Origin: CAJINA01 sp964636125
GTDB lineage: Bacteria; Desulfobacterota; Desulfobacteria; Desulfobacterales; CAJINA01
NCBI GenBank assembly: GCA_964636125.1
Contig: CAZWPX010000013.1
Location: 1 to 64,000, forward strand
Reading direction: 5' to 3'
Length of the DNA: 64,000 nucleotides
Position 1 is the stretch's first letter. Each line of letters starts with the position of its first letter. Position numbers and translations under genes: made by a program. The notes beneath the pieces are model-generated. The model was given only the letters and a program-made list of their open reading frames with translations, was not told the origin of the DNA and did not search any database. This document shows, in pieces, positions 44,261-51,476 of this stretch.

Positions 44261-44659
44261 ATGAAAAGCACAATGAAAAAAACTGCAATGATCGTAGCGG
44301 GTATGCTGACCCTGGTACTGGTATCGGGAAATGTGTTGATGGCTGAGGAGAACAAGGCGGGCGGGCTGCTTCCGGCAGGTGACCTGGCGTTCATAGGCAC
44401 AGGCTTCCAACCCGAGGGTACAATGCCGGCCGGAGAGATTACGGCACCGCCATCCGATTTGATTACTGCGGCGGACCTGGCTCTTGTGGTGAGGCCGTAT
44501 ATAGTCTCAACTGGAGTCCTCAGGCCGCAGGAGACTGCTGCCCGGGTTGGCATTATCACCGCGGCAGATTACCGGTTCCTGACCGGGGGCCAGGCAGCTG
44601 CCATATTCACTGTTTTTGGAGACCTGGCTGACTCTCTGGCCACACGCATCGGGCAATAA
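44261..44659 (+). CDS. Small secreted protein of unknown function
   Basis: 132 residues. A Sec signal peptide (MKSTMKKTAMIVAGMLTLVL, cleavage after about VLMA) is followed by a mature part rich in Gly/Ala/Pro with repeated ITAADLALV / ITAADYRFL segments, a possible internal duplication. There are no cysteines in the mature part and I recognise no family. RBS AAAGGAGCACAAC. It lies just after arsR and has two ArsR-type operators in its upstream region, so it is likely under the same control. Confidence 0.6.
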   Translation: MKSTMKKTAMIVAGMLTLVLVSGNVLMAEENKAGGLLPAGDLAFIGTGFQPEGTMPAGEITAPPSDLITAADLALVVRPYIVSTGVLRPQETAARVGIITAADYRFLTGGQAAAIFTVFGDLADSLATRIGQ

Positions 44660-44668
44660 GCCGGCATA

Positions 44669-44693
44669 ACAAAAACAGGATTTTGGTTTTTGT
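44669..44693. terminator. Weak AT-rich inverted repeat between converging genes
   Basis: ACAAAAAC and GTTTTTGT form a perfect 8-bp inverted repeat around 9 bases, between the stops of the secreted-protein gene and the sigma-54 regulator. Possibly a bidirectional terminator; the stem is AT-rich and so weak. Confidence 0.35.
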
Positions 44694-46060
44694 CATCGCA
44701 GGTCTTTCTTGGGATCAATTCCGTACTTCTTCATGCGCTTCCAGACAGTCACCCGGCTGACCCCCAGGTTTCGAGCGGCTGCTGACTGATTGCCGCCGGC
44801 CTCGCGCAAAACCTGGATCAAGCGGGCCCTTGCATCCAGACAGCTCTCATCCAAACGGCATTCAGGCTTGATGATATCGGACGCCGAAACAATTTTAGAC
44901 GGCAGGTGGGCAATCCCGATGGCACCGGTCTGGCAAAGTACAAAGGCGTACTCGATAGCGTTTCTGAGTTCTCGGACGTTCCCGGGCCAGGAATAGAGTG
45001 TCATTTTTTCAAGGGCCTCGGGGGTGAGTCCCAGGATTTTCTTGCCGGAGGTCGCTGCGTTCCGACGGATGAAATTCTGGGCGATCAGCGGAATATCTTC
45101 CCGCCTTTCAGCCAATGCGGGACATTCGAGGGGAAAGACATTGATCCTGAAAAAAAAATCCTCCCGGAACTGATCGGCTGTAATCATTTCTTCCAGATTT
45201 TTATTCGTGGCAGATATGATCCGGACATCCACCGGTATTGACCGGTGGTCACCAACCCGCTCAATTCTTTTATCTTCCAGGACCCTTAACAGTTTTACCT
45301 GGAGAGAAAGGGGAATATCCCCGATTTCATCGAGCAGGATAGTGCCCTCGTGGGCGGCCTCAAAGCGGCCCACGCGGGCCTTGTCCGCCCCGGTGTAAGC
45401 CCCTTTCACATGTCCGAACAACTCACTTTCCAGCAGGTTTTCGTTGAGGGCGGCACAGTTTACTTTGATGAAGGACTTGTCGCTTCTGGGACTTTCCCGG
45501 TGAATGGCGCGTGCGACCAGCTCTTTCCCGCTGCCGCTCTGACCCTGGATCATTACCGGCGTGTCGGACTGGGCGACATTGTCGATCATGGCAAACAGGT
45601 TCTGCATCCTGGGCGACTTGCCCAGGATGCCGTGGTAGCCCTCGGTAAGCTGAAAGGTCTGTTTGAGTGACTTTATCTCCTGCTGCTGGCGGACTGTATC
45701 GGTGATATCGGTGAGGGTCTCAGCCGCGCCAATAACGTTTCCCAACTCATCTTTGAGGACTTTCGCATTCTTCAATATGTGAACGGACCGACGGTCCTTG
45801 TTAGTGATCAGGCACTTTTTTTCTCTGACACTTTCCGTCACGAATAGCTGGCAGAACTTATCGGGGACCTCTTCTCCCAGTAGCTTACAACCGGTACAGT
45901 TCAAGAGCCGGCAGGATTTTCCCATGAGTTCACTGGCCTTGTATCCGGTAACCCTTTCAGCGGCCTTATTGGCTGCCAATATCTTTCCCCGGGGGCTTAC
46001 CACAAGCAGACCGTCCTGCAGCGTATCCACGATTGTTTTCCAGTGTTTGGCTACATCCAT
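44693..46060 (-). CDS. Sigma-54-dependent transcriptional activator with PAS sensor
   Basis: 455 residues. The N-terminal PAS domain (1-120) contains a cysteine-rich insert LLNCTGCKLLGEEVPDKFC, perhaps a redox or metal site. The AAA+ domain (~145-380) has Walker A GQSGSGKELVARAIHRES, the sigma-54-contacting GAYTGA (a tolerated GAFTGA variant) and LLDEIGDIPLSLQVKLLRVL. The C-terminal Fis-type HTH is GGNQSAAARNLGVSRVTVWK. It is divergent from the sulfur operon, with palindromic GTTAAC sites and a -24/-12 promoter in between, so it is the probable activator of that operon. Confidence 0.92.
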   Translation of the reverse strand: MDVAKHWKTIVDTLQDGLLVVSPRGKILAANKAAERVTGYKASELMGKSCRLLNCTGCKLLGEEVPDKFCQLFVTESVREKKCLITNKDRRSVHILKNAKVLKDELGNVIGAAETLTDITDTVRQQQEIKSLKQTFQLTEGYHGILGKSPRMQNLFAMIDNVAQSDTPVMIQGQSGSGKELVARAIHRESPRSDKSFIKVNCAALNENLLESELFGHVKGAYTGADKARVGRFEAAHEGTILLDEIGDIPLSLQVKLLRVLEDKRIERVGDHRSIPVDVRIISATNKNLEEMITADQFREDFFFRINVFPLECPALAERREDIPLIAQNFIRRNAATSGKKILGLTPEALEKMTLYSWPGNVRELRNAIEYAFVLCQTGAIGIAHLPSKIVSASDIIKPECRLDESCLDARARLIQVLREAGGNQSAAARNLGVSRVTVWKRMKKYGIDPKKDLR

Positions 46061-46098
46061 CTCAAGATCTCCATTGTGTAAATCTGTAAACTCAAAAG

Positions 46099-46132
46099 GT
46101 TAACACTGTTAACATAACCCCTGTTAACAGGG
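46099..46132. promoter_or_regulatory. Upstream activating sequences for the sigma-54 activator
   Basis: GTTAACACTGTTAAC (46099-46113) and CCCTGTTAACAGGG (46119-46132) are two perfect palindromes sharing TGTTAAC. A further GTTAAC lies at 46182-46187. The two main sites are about 110-140 bases upstream of the predicted start of the operon, the normal distance for enhancer-binding proteins, and close to the regulator's own start. Confidence 0.7.
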
Positions 46133-46212
46133 ATTGCAAGGGTTTAAGGAGGATAACATAATAACTAATTAAATACAGATAGTTAACATGCATTTCCTGG
46201 TGGATGGAGCCC

Positions 46213-46229
46213 TTGGCATAGACCTTGCG
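46213..46229 (+). promoter_or_regulatory. Sigma-54 (-24/-12) promoter of the sulfur operon
   Basis: TTGGCATAGACCTTGCGG has GG (46215-46216) and GC (46227-46228) separated by exactly 10 bases and matches YTGGCAYR-N4-TTGC. Transcription would start near 46240, about 70 bases before the ATG at 46312. Confidence 0.8.
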
Positions 46230-46311
46230 GTTATCAGCTTCCAGGTTAGGCCCTTATTGGTGCGCCGGGGTAACGGCGTTTTCAGTCAACCAGGAAAAGA
46301 TGGAGGTGATT

Positions 46312-48006
46312 ATGATAGGATATTCAAATTTGAAATGCCGATATCAGGGATTGATTTCAGGCGGCCTGATTTTGCTTGCAGTCCTGCTCCCGATCAATGC
46401 CCTGGCCGGGGGTGACGTGCAGACGCTCCAGCGGCAGCTTGAGCAGATGAACGAGCAGATGCGGGTTATCCAGGAAAAACTGGATAAAATGGAAACCGAG
46501 AACGTCGAGAAAAAGGCAGAAATTAAGGAGATTGACGAACGTCTGAACAAAACCGAACTGCACTCGGCAACCGATAAAGTCTCATTTGGTGTCGAGTTCA
46601 GAACAAGGGCGGACACCATCCACTACCAGAATATGCGGGTTACCCCGCTCTCCTTTACCAGTGGGCTCATGAACCCTTTTCCAGCCGGCTTAAACGGTGC
46701 AACCCAGGCCCAGGCCCAGGCCCTGATGGCCGGCCTGAACGCCGCCGGCATGAACCCCCTCTCTGACCAGGCGGATGCCGACAACGATCTGATTCTAACC
46801 AACAAGTTCCGGCTGAATATGAAAGCCAAGGTGAATGATCAGCTCTCTTTTGCCGGCCGGTTAGCAGCCTACAAAGTGTTTGGTGACAGTACCGGTGTAG
46901 AGTATAACAACGGCAGCCTTGGGGATGTGACCTTTGACGGAACTACCTCCAGCCTGCCCCACGGTGACACTATCCGCATGGAACGGGCCTATTTTAACTA
47001 CAAGTTCAATACCGGTTCGGTGCCGACCAATTTGTCTCTGGGCAGACGGCCCTCCACAGAAGGTCCGCCATTGGAATACTCCAATTACAGCCTCGAGGGC
47101 GGATCACCCCTGGCACCTATTATTAACTGGCAGTTTGACGGCGCTTCCCTTAATTTCGGGTTGGAAGATGCGACCGGCATTCCCGGGGCGGCCTTCAAGC
47201 TCTGTTATGGCATGGGGTTTGAGTCGGACTGGGGCAACAGCGCCCAGGCGGATGTGAATGATGTGAACATGTTCGGGTTCATTGCCACGATGTTCGACAA
47301 TGATGAAACCAGCGCGGTTTTAAATTACGCGCACGCCTCGGATGTCACTGACGGCTTTACAGGCTTGACGGTCATGCCGTTTACGGTAACTAAAAACAGC
47401 GCCGGGCAATATAACTTTACACCCAACGACGGGCTTTTTGTTAGCCGGATCGAACCCGCCAGCAACATCGGTGACTGGGACGCCCTCTCTTTGCTTTTAA
47501 AAACAAATCTGGCCGAGCGGTTTACCGATATCGATCTTTTCCTGGCGACTTCATGGAGCCGTACCGATCCTTCGCAGATTTCAAAAAACCCCTGGTATGA
47601 ATTGCAGGGGCAGGGGTTGCTGAGTTCTAATGGTAAGCTTGAGAGCCAGGACGGATACAGCATATACACTGGCGCAGTTTTCCCGATGCCTTTCGACGCC
47701 CGACTGGGTGTTGAGTATAACTGGGGTTCCCAATACTGGTTCAATTTCACCGGTGCGGAAGACTCTCTGGTCGGCAGCAAACTGGCGGTCAGAGGGCAGG
47801 TCCTGGAAAGCTACTGGCTCCAGCCCATTGTGGAAGACAAATTTTTTCTCACCGCGGGCGGTCGTCTGTATGACTACCAGTATTCAGGCAGCGGTAACCC
47901 CCTGGGCGCTCCCGTGAAAATTGATGATTTGCGTTATACAGATACCCTCAATCCGGTAGTTGATGATGTGTGGAACGCTTACCTTTCAGCGACTTTGCGG
48001 TTTTAA
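46312..48006 (+). CDS. DUF3373-type outer-membrane porin-like protein
   Basis: 564 residues. I chose the ATG at 46312 (RBS GGAGGTGATT); a TTG further upstream would overlap the -12 promoter element. A signal peptide (GLISGGLILLAVLLPINALA) is followed by a coiled coil (LQRQLEQMNEQMRVIQEKLD, residues ~40-85), as in trimeric or S-layer-anchored porins. A long beta-rich domain follows, ending DVWNAYLSATLRF with a terminal Phe typical of outer-membrane barrels. The overall pattern resembles DUF3373 proteins. As first gene of the sigma-54 operon, it probably admits the sulfur substrate into the periplasm. Confidence 0.75.
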   Translation: MIGYSNLKCRYQGLISGGLILLAVLLPINALAGGDVQTLQRQLEQMNEQMRVIQEKLDKMETENVEKKAEIKEIDERLNKTELHSATDKVSFGVEFRTRADTIHYQNMRVTPLSFTSGLMNPFPAGLNGATQAQAQALMAGLNAAGMNPLSDQADADNDLILTNKFRLNMKAKVNDQLSFAGRLAAYKVFGDSTGVEYNNGSLGDVTFDGTTSSLPHGDTIRMERAYFNYKFNTGSVPTNLSLGRRPSTEGPPLEYSNYSLEGGSPLAPIINWQFDGASLNFGLEDATGIPGAAFKLCYGMGFESDWGNSAQADVNDVNMFGFIATMFDNDETSAVLNYAHASDVTDGFTGLTVMPFTVTKNSAGQYNFTPNDGLFVSRIEPASNIGDWDALSLLLKTNLAERFTDIDLFLATSWSRTDPSQISKNPWYELQGQGLLSSNGKLESQDGYSIYTGAVFPMPFDARLGVEYNWGSQYWFNFTGAEDSLVGSKLAVRGQVLESYWLQPIVEDKFFLTAGGRLYDYQYSGSGNPLGAPVKIDDLRYTDTLNPVVDDVWNAYLSATLRF

Positions 48007-48038
48007 ATTTTAACCTGGCATTAACTTGAGGACGTTCA

Positions 48039-49235
48039 ATGGAAGCGCCGACCTTCTGGAACAGCATTAAAGAAGAAGCCCGGAATGATTATATGGCTGT
48101 CTTTGAACAGGACTGGCCCGCCTGGCTGGCCGGGATTTTCATAGCTGTTCTGGCGCTGATCATATTCCTGTGGAGTGGTCCATGGGGAATTGCCGGCGGA
48201 TACCGCAACTGGGGTGACTGGATATACTACCTTGCCGGAGTGACCGGTGAGCGGCCCGTCACCCCGTGGCTGAATACAATGTCGGTTTCCAACTTCGGTC
48301 TTTTTGCGGGCGCCCTGGCTTCCGCCCTGATGAGCCGTCAGTTCAAAATACGCAGGGCTCCGGGTATTGAATATGTGAAAGGAGTGGCCGGCGGTATTTT
48401 GATGGGAGCCGGGGCCGCGCTGGCAGGCGGCTGCAACGTCGGCGGGTTTTATACCGCCATCGGCGTGTTTTCCATGGGTGGCTACGCCATGATGTTCGGC
48501 CTCGGTACCGGTGCCTATATCGGTTTGCGGTACCTGTTATGGGAGATGGAGCACCTGACGCCCAAAATGGCCGCACCGAAACCGGCCGGGCATTCCCGGC
48601 CAGGTGTTTTGGACTGGGACAAGATTCAGCCCTATCTCGGCGGCCTGATCATTGTTGCGGCAACCGGTGCCTTCTATCTCTACTCTGCTTTTGAAAAGAC
48701 CCAGATCGGCGGGCTTCTCTGTTTCGGTCTTTTAATCGGTCTTGTCATGCACAGGTCCCGTTTCTGCTTTGTGCGGGCTTTCCGCTGTCCTTTTATGACC
48801 GGAGATGCGGAGATGGTCAGGGTGGTTGCCATGAGCCTGATGATATACGGCCTGGGGTCCGCGGTGATCAAGTGGAGTTATATTCAGCCCGATACCATGG
48901 GCGTTTATCATCCATTCTGGATGGGAAGTCTCATGGGCGGCCTGATTTTCGGGATCGGTATGATGCTGGCCGGTGGCTGTGCTTCCAGCACACTTTGGCG
49001 TATAGGGGAAGGGCATACAAAACTGGTTGTTACCCTGGTTGCTTTTTCTTTAACCAATCCGCTGGCTTTGAATCTGATAAAAACTTCCGGCCTGGATGAC
49101 ACCCTGGGCAAAGGCGTATTCATGCCCGGTGTTTTTACATGGCACCTGGGATTGCCGTTGTTTATGGGATTCCTGCTGTTCTGGGCCCTGGTTGCCATAT
49201 GGAATGAAAAGACGGAAAAGTTTGTAATTTTCTAA
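48039..49235 (+). CDS. YeeE/YedE-family sulfur-compound transporter
   Basis: 398 residues with about nine to ten membrane spans. Two YeeE/YedE signatures are GAGAALAGGCNVGGFYTAIG and GIGMMLAGGCASSTLWRIGE; the cysteine in each AGGC motif is the conserved residue that relays thiosulfate in TsuA-type transporters. Another cysteine pair occurs in HRSRFCFVRAFRCP. It is longer than minimal TsuA (~350) because of an N-terminal extension. tusA starts 13 bases downstream, a known functional link: imported thiosulfate or sulfur is passed to TusA. RBS is weak (TTGAGGACG). Confidence 0.88.
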   Translation: MEAPTFWNSIKEEARNDYMAVFEQDWPAWLAGIFIAVLALIIFLWSGPWGIAGGYRNWGDWIYYLAGVTGERPVTPWLNTMSVSNFGLFAGALASALMSRQFKIRRAPGIEYVKGVAGGILMGAGAALAGGCNVGGFYTAIGVFSMGGYAMMFGLGTGAYIGLRYLLWEMEHLTPKMAAPKPAGHSRPGVLDWDKIQPYLGGLIIVAATGAFYLYSAFEKTQIGGLLCFGLLIGLVMHRSRFCFVRAFRCPFMTGDAEMVRVVAMSLMIYGLGSAVIKWSYIQPDTMGVYHPFWMGSLMGGLIFGIGMMLAGGCASSTLWRIGEGHTKLVVTLVAFSLTNPLALNLIKTSGLDDTLGKGVFMPGVFTWHLGLPLFMGFLLFWALVAIWNEKTEKFVIF

Positions 49236-49248
49236 TAAAGGAGAAAAA

Positions 49249-49494
49249 ATGGATCTCAATACGATAAAAGCAGACACCACTGTGGATACCTCCGGGCTGA
49301 CCTGCCCCATGCCGCTGCTGAAAACCAAAAAGGCCCTAAAGGGGATGGCCGCCGGTCAGATCCTTGAAATCCTGGGTACCGACCCGGGTTCAAAAAACGA
49401 TATCCCCGATTTTGGCAACAAGGGCGGCAACCAGTTTCTGGGTATGCTGGATGTTGAAAACGGCGCTACGAAATATTTCATCCAAAAGGGATAA
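49249..49494 (+). CDS. tusA: TusA-family sulfurtransferase
   Basis: 81 residues. The active-site block is DTSGLTCPMPLLKTKKAL, with the persulfide-carrying cysteine in CPxP. It carries sulfane sulfur between proteins in the cytoplasm. The segment ILGTDPGSKNDIPDF is the usual second half. It lies directly after the YeeE/YedE transporter, and RBS AAAGGAGAAAAA is strong. Confidence 0.93.
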   Translation: MDLNTIKADTTVDTSGLTCPMPLLKTKKALKGMAAGQILEILGTDPGSKNDIPDFGNKGGNQFLGMLDVENGATKYFIQKG

Positions 49495-49507
49495 CAGGAG
49501 TCTGAAA

Positions 49508-49795
49508 ATGAAAAAAGCAGCGGTGCTAATCAGGGATGTTGAGCAGCAGTACGAAGGGCTGCGAACAAGTCTGGGATTGCTCCTCGAAGCCACCGAGGTC
49601 CAGATGTTTGTCCTCCATCACGAAATTGCCACTATGGATGAGGCCTACCAGGATAACATGGAATTTATTGATGAGATGGAGGGTGAGCGGTTCTCCAACA
49701 ATTCCGCGAACGTGGAAAAATTCGGTTTTAAACATGTAACCCTGGCGGATGTTGCCGCAAAGATAAATCAGGCCGACATCGTCATCCCGTTTTAA
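49508..49795 (+). CDS. DsrE-like small protein without cysteine
   Basis: 95 residues: MKKAAVLIRDVEQQYEGLRT, SLGLLLEATEVQMFVLHHEI and a C-terminal VTLADVAAKINQADIVIPF. Size, strand pattern and operon position suggest the DsrE/DsrF/TusC fold. No cysteine is present, as in some non-catalytic TusC/DsrF subunits. It would form a heteromer with the adjacent 57-residue protein and the DsrE protein at 50566. RBS is CAGGAGTCTG. Confidence 0.6.
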   Translation: MKKAAVLIRDVEQQYEGLRTSLGLLLEATEVQMFVLHHEIATMDEAYQDNMEFIDEMEGERFSNNSANVEKFGFKHVTLADVAAKINQADIVIPF

Positions 49796-49806
49796 AAGGT
49801 GAACCA

Positions 49807-49980
49807 ATGAAAGTATTGAATATCCTAAGGTCGGAGCCCGATGAAACCGTGGAAAAACTTACTGAAGAACTGTCCAGCGTGAACGAAGCGTCCGTCGCGG
49901 TACTGTATGAAGACGATGTGGACTGGTCGGCGCTTGTGGACGATATTTTCGCCTACGACAAGGTGATTTGCTGGTGGTAA
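49807..49980 (+). CDS. 57-residue TusB/DsrH-like protein
   Basis: MKVLNILRSEPDETVEKLTE, then LYEDDVDWSALVDDIFAYDK and the ending VICWW. The acidic middle and terminal aromatic pair recall the short TusB/DsrH subunits, which end in a similar valine-tryptophan strand, but the protein is shorter than the ~95 usual and lacks the conserved cysteine. RBS AAAAGGTGAACC. It begins 11 bases after the DsrE-like gene. With only motif-level similarity, a separate family is possible. Confidence 0.5.
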   Translation: MKVLNILRSEPDETVEKLTEELSSVNEASVAVLYEDDVDWSALVDDIFAYDKVICWW

Positions 49981-50070
49981 CAGCTAGTTCAATTCATATA
50001 AATGTCGGGTATAAGCTGGATGTCTTCACCCAACCGGGCTGCTACCGGCCAACCAAAGGAGGCACTGCAA

Positions 50071-50547
50071 ATGGATAAGGACCTTGCCGCAGCCGTAATG
50101 CTGGAACGCTGCGCCTGCTATGATCGATCCCTTGATTCTGCCAGAAAAGTGCTGGAGAAGAAATCCGTTGACAGTGATGAAGCATTCTGGGCCCGGAAAA
50201 TCGTCAAGTCCCTTGGTGAAGCGTTTCTAAAACAGCGCTTTGTTGACAAAGCGATGGAGTGTTATCGGCTTATTGTCAGGTACGCACCGGACCCGGAGGT
50301 CTGTGCTGAAGGCAGCGAATCCACGACTTTTGCGGATCTCGGGCCGAATGTTATACCGGTATCAACAAAGGTGAGCCGGGATGTTCATGAAATGCTCACC
50401 AGCCTGAGGTCCATTGCCGAAAACCGTGATAAAAGTGAACCTGACCTGGTCAGGGAGGGAATCTATCTTCTGATCCTTAAGTACGCTACGGATAGCAAGC
50501 TCAGAGAACTTATAATGGAGAAGATGGAAAACGTGTTAAACGAATGA
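50071..50547 (+). CDS. Helical operon protein of unknown function
   Basis: 158 residues from MDKDLAAAVMLERCACYDRS; the ATG at 50071 follows a strong AAAGGAGG. An N-terminal helical hairpin resembles TPR-type repeats (AFWARKIVKSLGEAFLKQRF; VDKAMECYRLIVRYAPDPEV). The C-terminal part, PVSTKVSRDVHEMLTSLRSI, is helical and may be a ribbon-helix-helix-like or dimer module. I cannot assign a function. Its place inside the sulfur relay operon suggests a scaffold or regulatory subunit. Confidence 0.7.
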   Translation: MDKDLAAAVMLERCACYDRSLDSARKVLEKKSVDSDEAFWARKIVKSLGEAFLKQRFVDKAMECYRLIVRYAPDPEVCAEGSESTTFADLGPNVIPVSTKVSRDVHEMLTSLRSIAENRDKSEPDLVREGIYLLILKYATDSKLRELIMEKMENVLNE

Positions 50548-50565
50548 TGGAAAGGAATTTATACC

Positions 50566-50880
50566 ATGGCTGATTCTTTGGGAATATTGGTTAGCTCGGA
50601 CAAATACCTGGATTACGTGGTCCAATTGACCGGGGCGGCCCATGAAAAAGGTAAAGAGGTGGAAATTTTTTTCAGCGGAAAGGGCGTGTTGCTTTCTCTG
50701 GATCCGAAATTCAAACAACTGGTCGGAAAGGCCAAGCTTTCAATCTGTGACATCAGCTTCCGGTCAAATGGGCTCCACGGGCGCGAAGAAGAGGTCCCCG
50801 GGGTAGGGTTTAAGGACTTTGCGACCCAGGCCCGCAATGCGGAGATGGTTGCCCGCGTGGACCGGTATGTTGTTTTTTAG
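50566..50880 (+). CDS. DsrE-family protein
   Basis: 104 residues: MADSLGILVSSDKYLDYVVQ, LTGAAHEKGKEVEIFFSGKG and ICDISFRSNGL. The alternating strand-helix pattern and VEIFFSGKGV match DsrE-fold proteins. One cysteine, in LSICDISFRS, lies at a position that could carry a persulfide. RBS GGAAAGGAATTT. Together with TusA and the two small proteins before it, it forms a plausible cytoplasmic sulfur-relay set. Confidence 0.75.
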   Translation: MADSLGILVSSDKYLDYVVQLTGAAHEKGKEVEIFFSGKGVLLSLDPKFKQLVGKAKLSICDISFRSNGLHGREEEVPGVGFKDFATQARNAEMVARVDRYVVF

Positions 50881-50927
50881 AAAAAAAGTAAATTATACTG
50901 AAATTAATATTTCAAAAGGAGGCAGTA

Positions 50928-51269
50928 ATGAAAAAAATTATCTTATTGGTGACGGCTATCATCTTTGTTTTTACATCCGCAGGCCTTGTGTTTGCGGCCG
51001 ACAAAGGGAACAAACGGAAAGGCAAATACACCTACCGCAAGGTATACAAAGCCTGCATGGCGCGTGGAGAAGTCGATTCGCCGAAACCTATCGTCAACCC
51101 GGATGCCAAGACACAGGCGCAGTGGACGCGAACATTTGAAAAGAAAGATTTCGCGATTTTTAAATGTAAGCCGGAGTGGGATGCCCTTGGGGAAAAGGAT
51201 CTCCTGGATATTTACACATACCTGTACTCTTTTGCGGCGGATTCACCTACACCGGCAAAATGTAAATAG
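50928..51269 (+). CDS. Periplasmic cytochrome-c-like protein lacking the heme motif
   Basis: 113 residues. A Sec signal (IILLVTAIIFVFTSAGLVFA) precedes a mature ~90-residue domain. GKYTYRKVYKACMARGEVDS is where related small cytochromes have FKKxCRxCH; here the first Cys is Tyr and the His is Met, so covalent heme is not expected. The end DLLDIYTYLYSFAADSPTPA matches the C-terminal helix of those cytochromes. Three cysteines remain (ACM, FKCK, AKCK). A sulfur carrier made from a cytochrome fold is one reading. RBS AAAAGGAGG is strong. The stop TAG coincides with the end of a repeat. Confidence 0.65.
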   Translation: MKKIILLVTAIIFVFTSAGLVFAADKGNKRKGKYTYRKVYKACMARGEVDSPKPIVNPDAKTQAQWTRTFEKKDFAIFKCKPEWDALGEKDLLDIYTYLYSFAADSPTPAKCK

Positions 51270-51440
51270 TATCCGCCCGCAAGCGGCATCTTTTGGCCCC
51301 GAGCGGTATTTTCGCTCTTTTGATATCCTCGAAATAGCGCACTATGCACCACGATAGGCACTTGCTACGCGACGCCTGCGGTATCAAAATCGCTCAAGCC
51401 TTGCTCTGAACCAAAAGCTACCATTTGTGGGCAGACACTA
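51267..51440. repeat. Foldback (MITE-like) repeat, ~174 bases
   Basis: The left end TAGTATCCGCCCGCAAGCGG continues CATCTTTTGGCCCCGAGC. The reverse complement of the right end is TAGTGTCTGCCCACAAATGG continuing TAGCTTTTGGTTCAGAGC. The two arms therefore form an imperfect inverted repeat. Related single arms occur at 18014 and 58050. The first TAG is also the stop codon of the preceding gene. Confidence 0.7.
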
Positions 51441-51476
51441 AATAGTTTATTGGTTAACCCTAAACTGGAGGTAAAC

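Noticed and set aside
46225..46311. An upstream TTG start for the DUF3373-like protein.
   Set aside because: It lies on the -12 element of the sigma-54 promoter; the ATG at 46312 has a strong RBS and a proper signal peptide.
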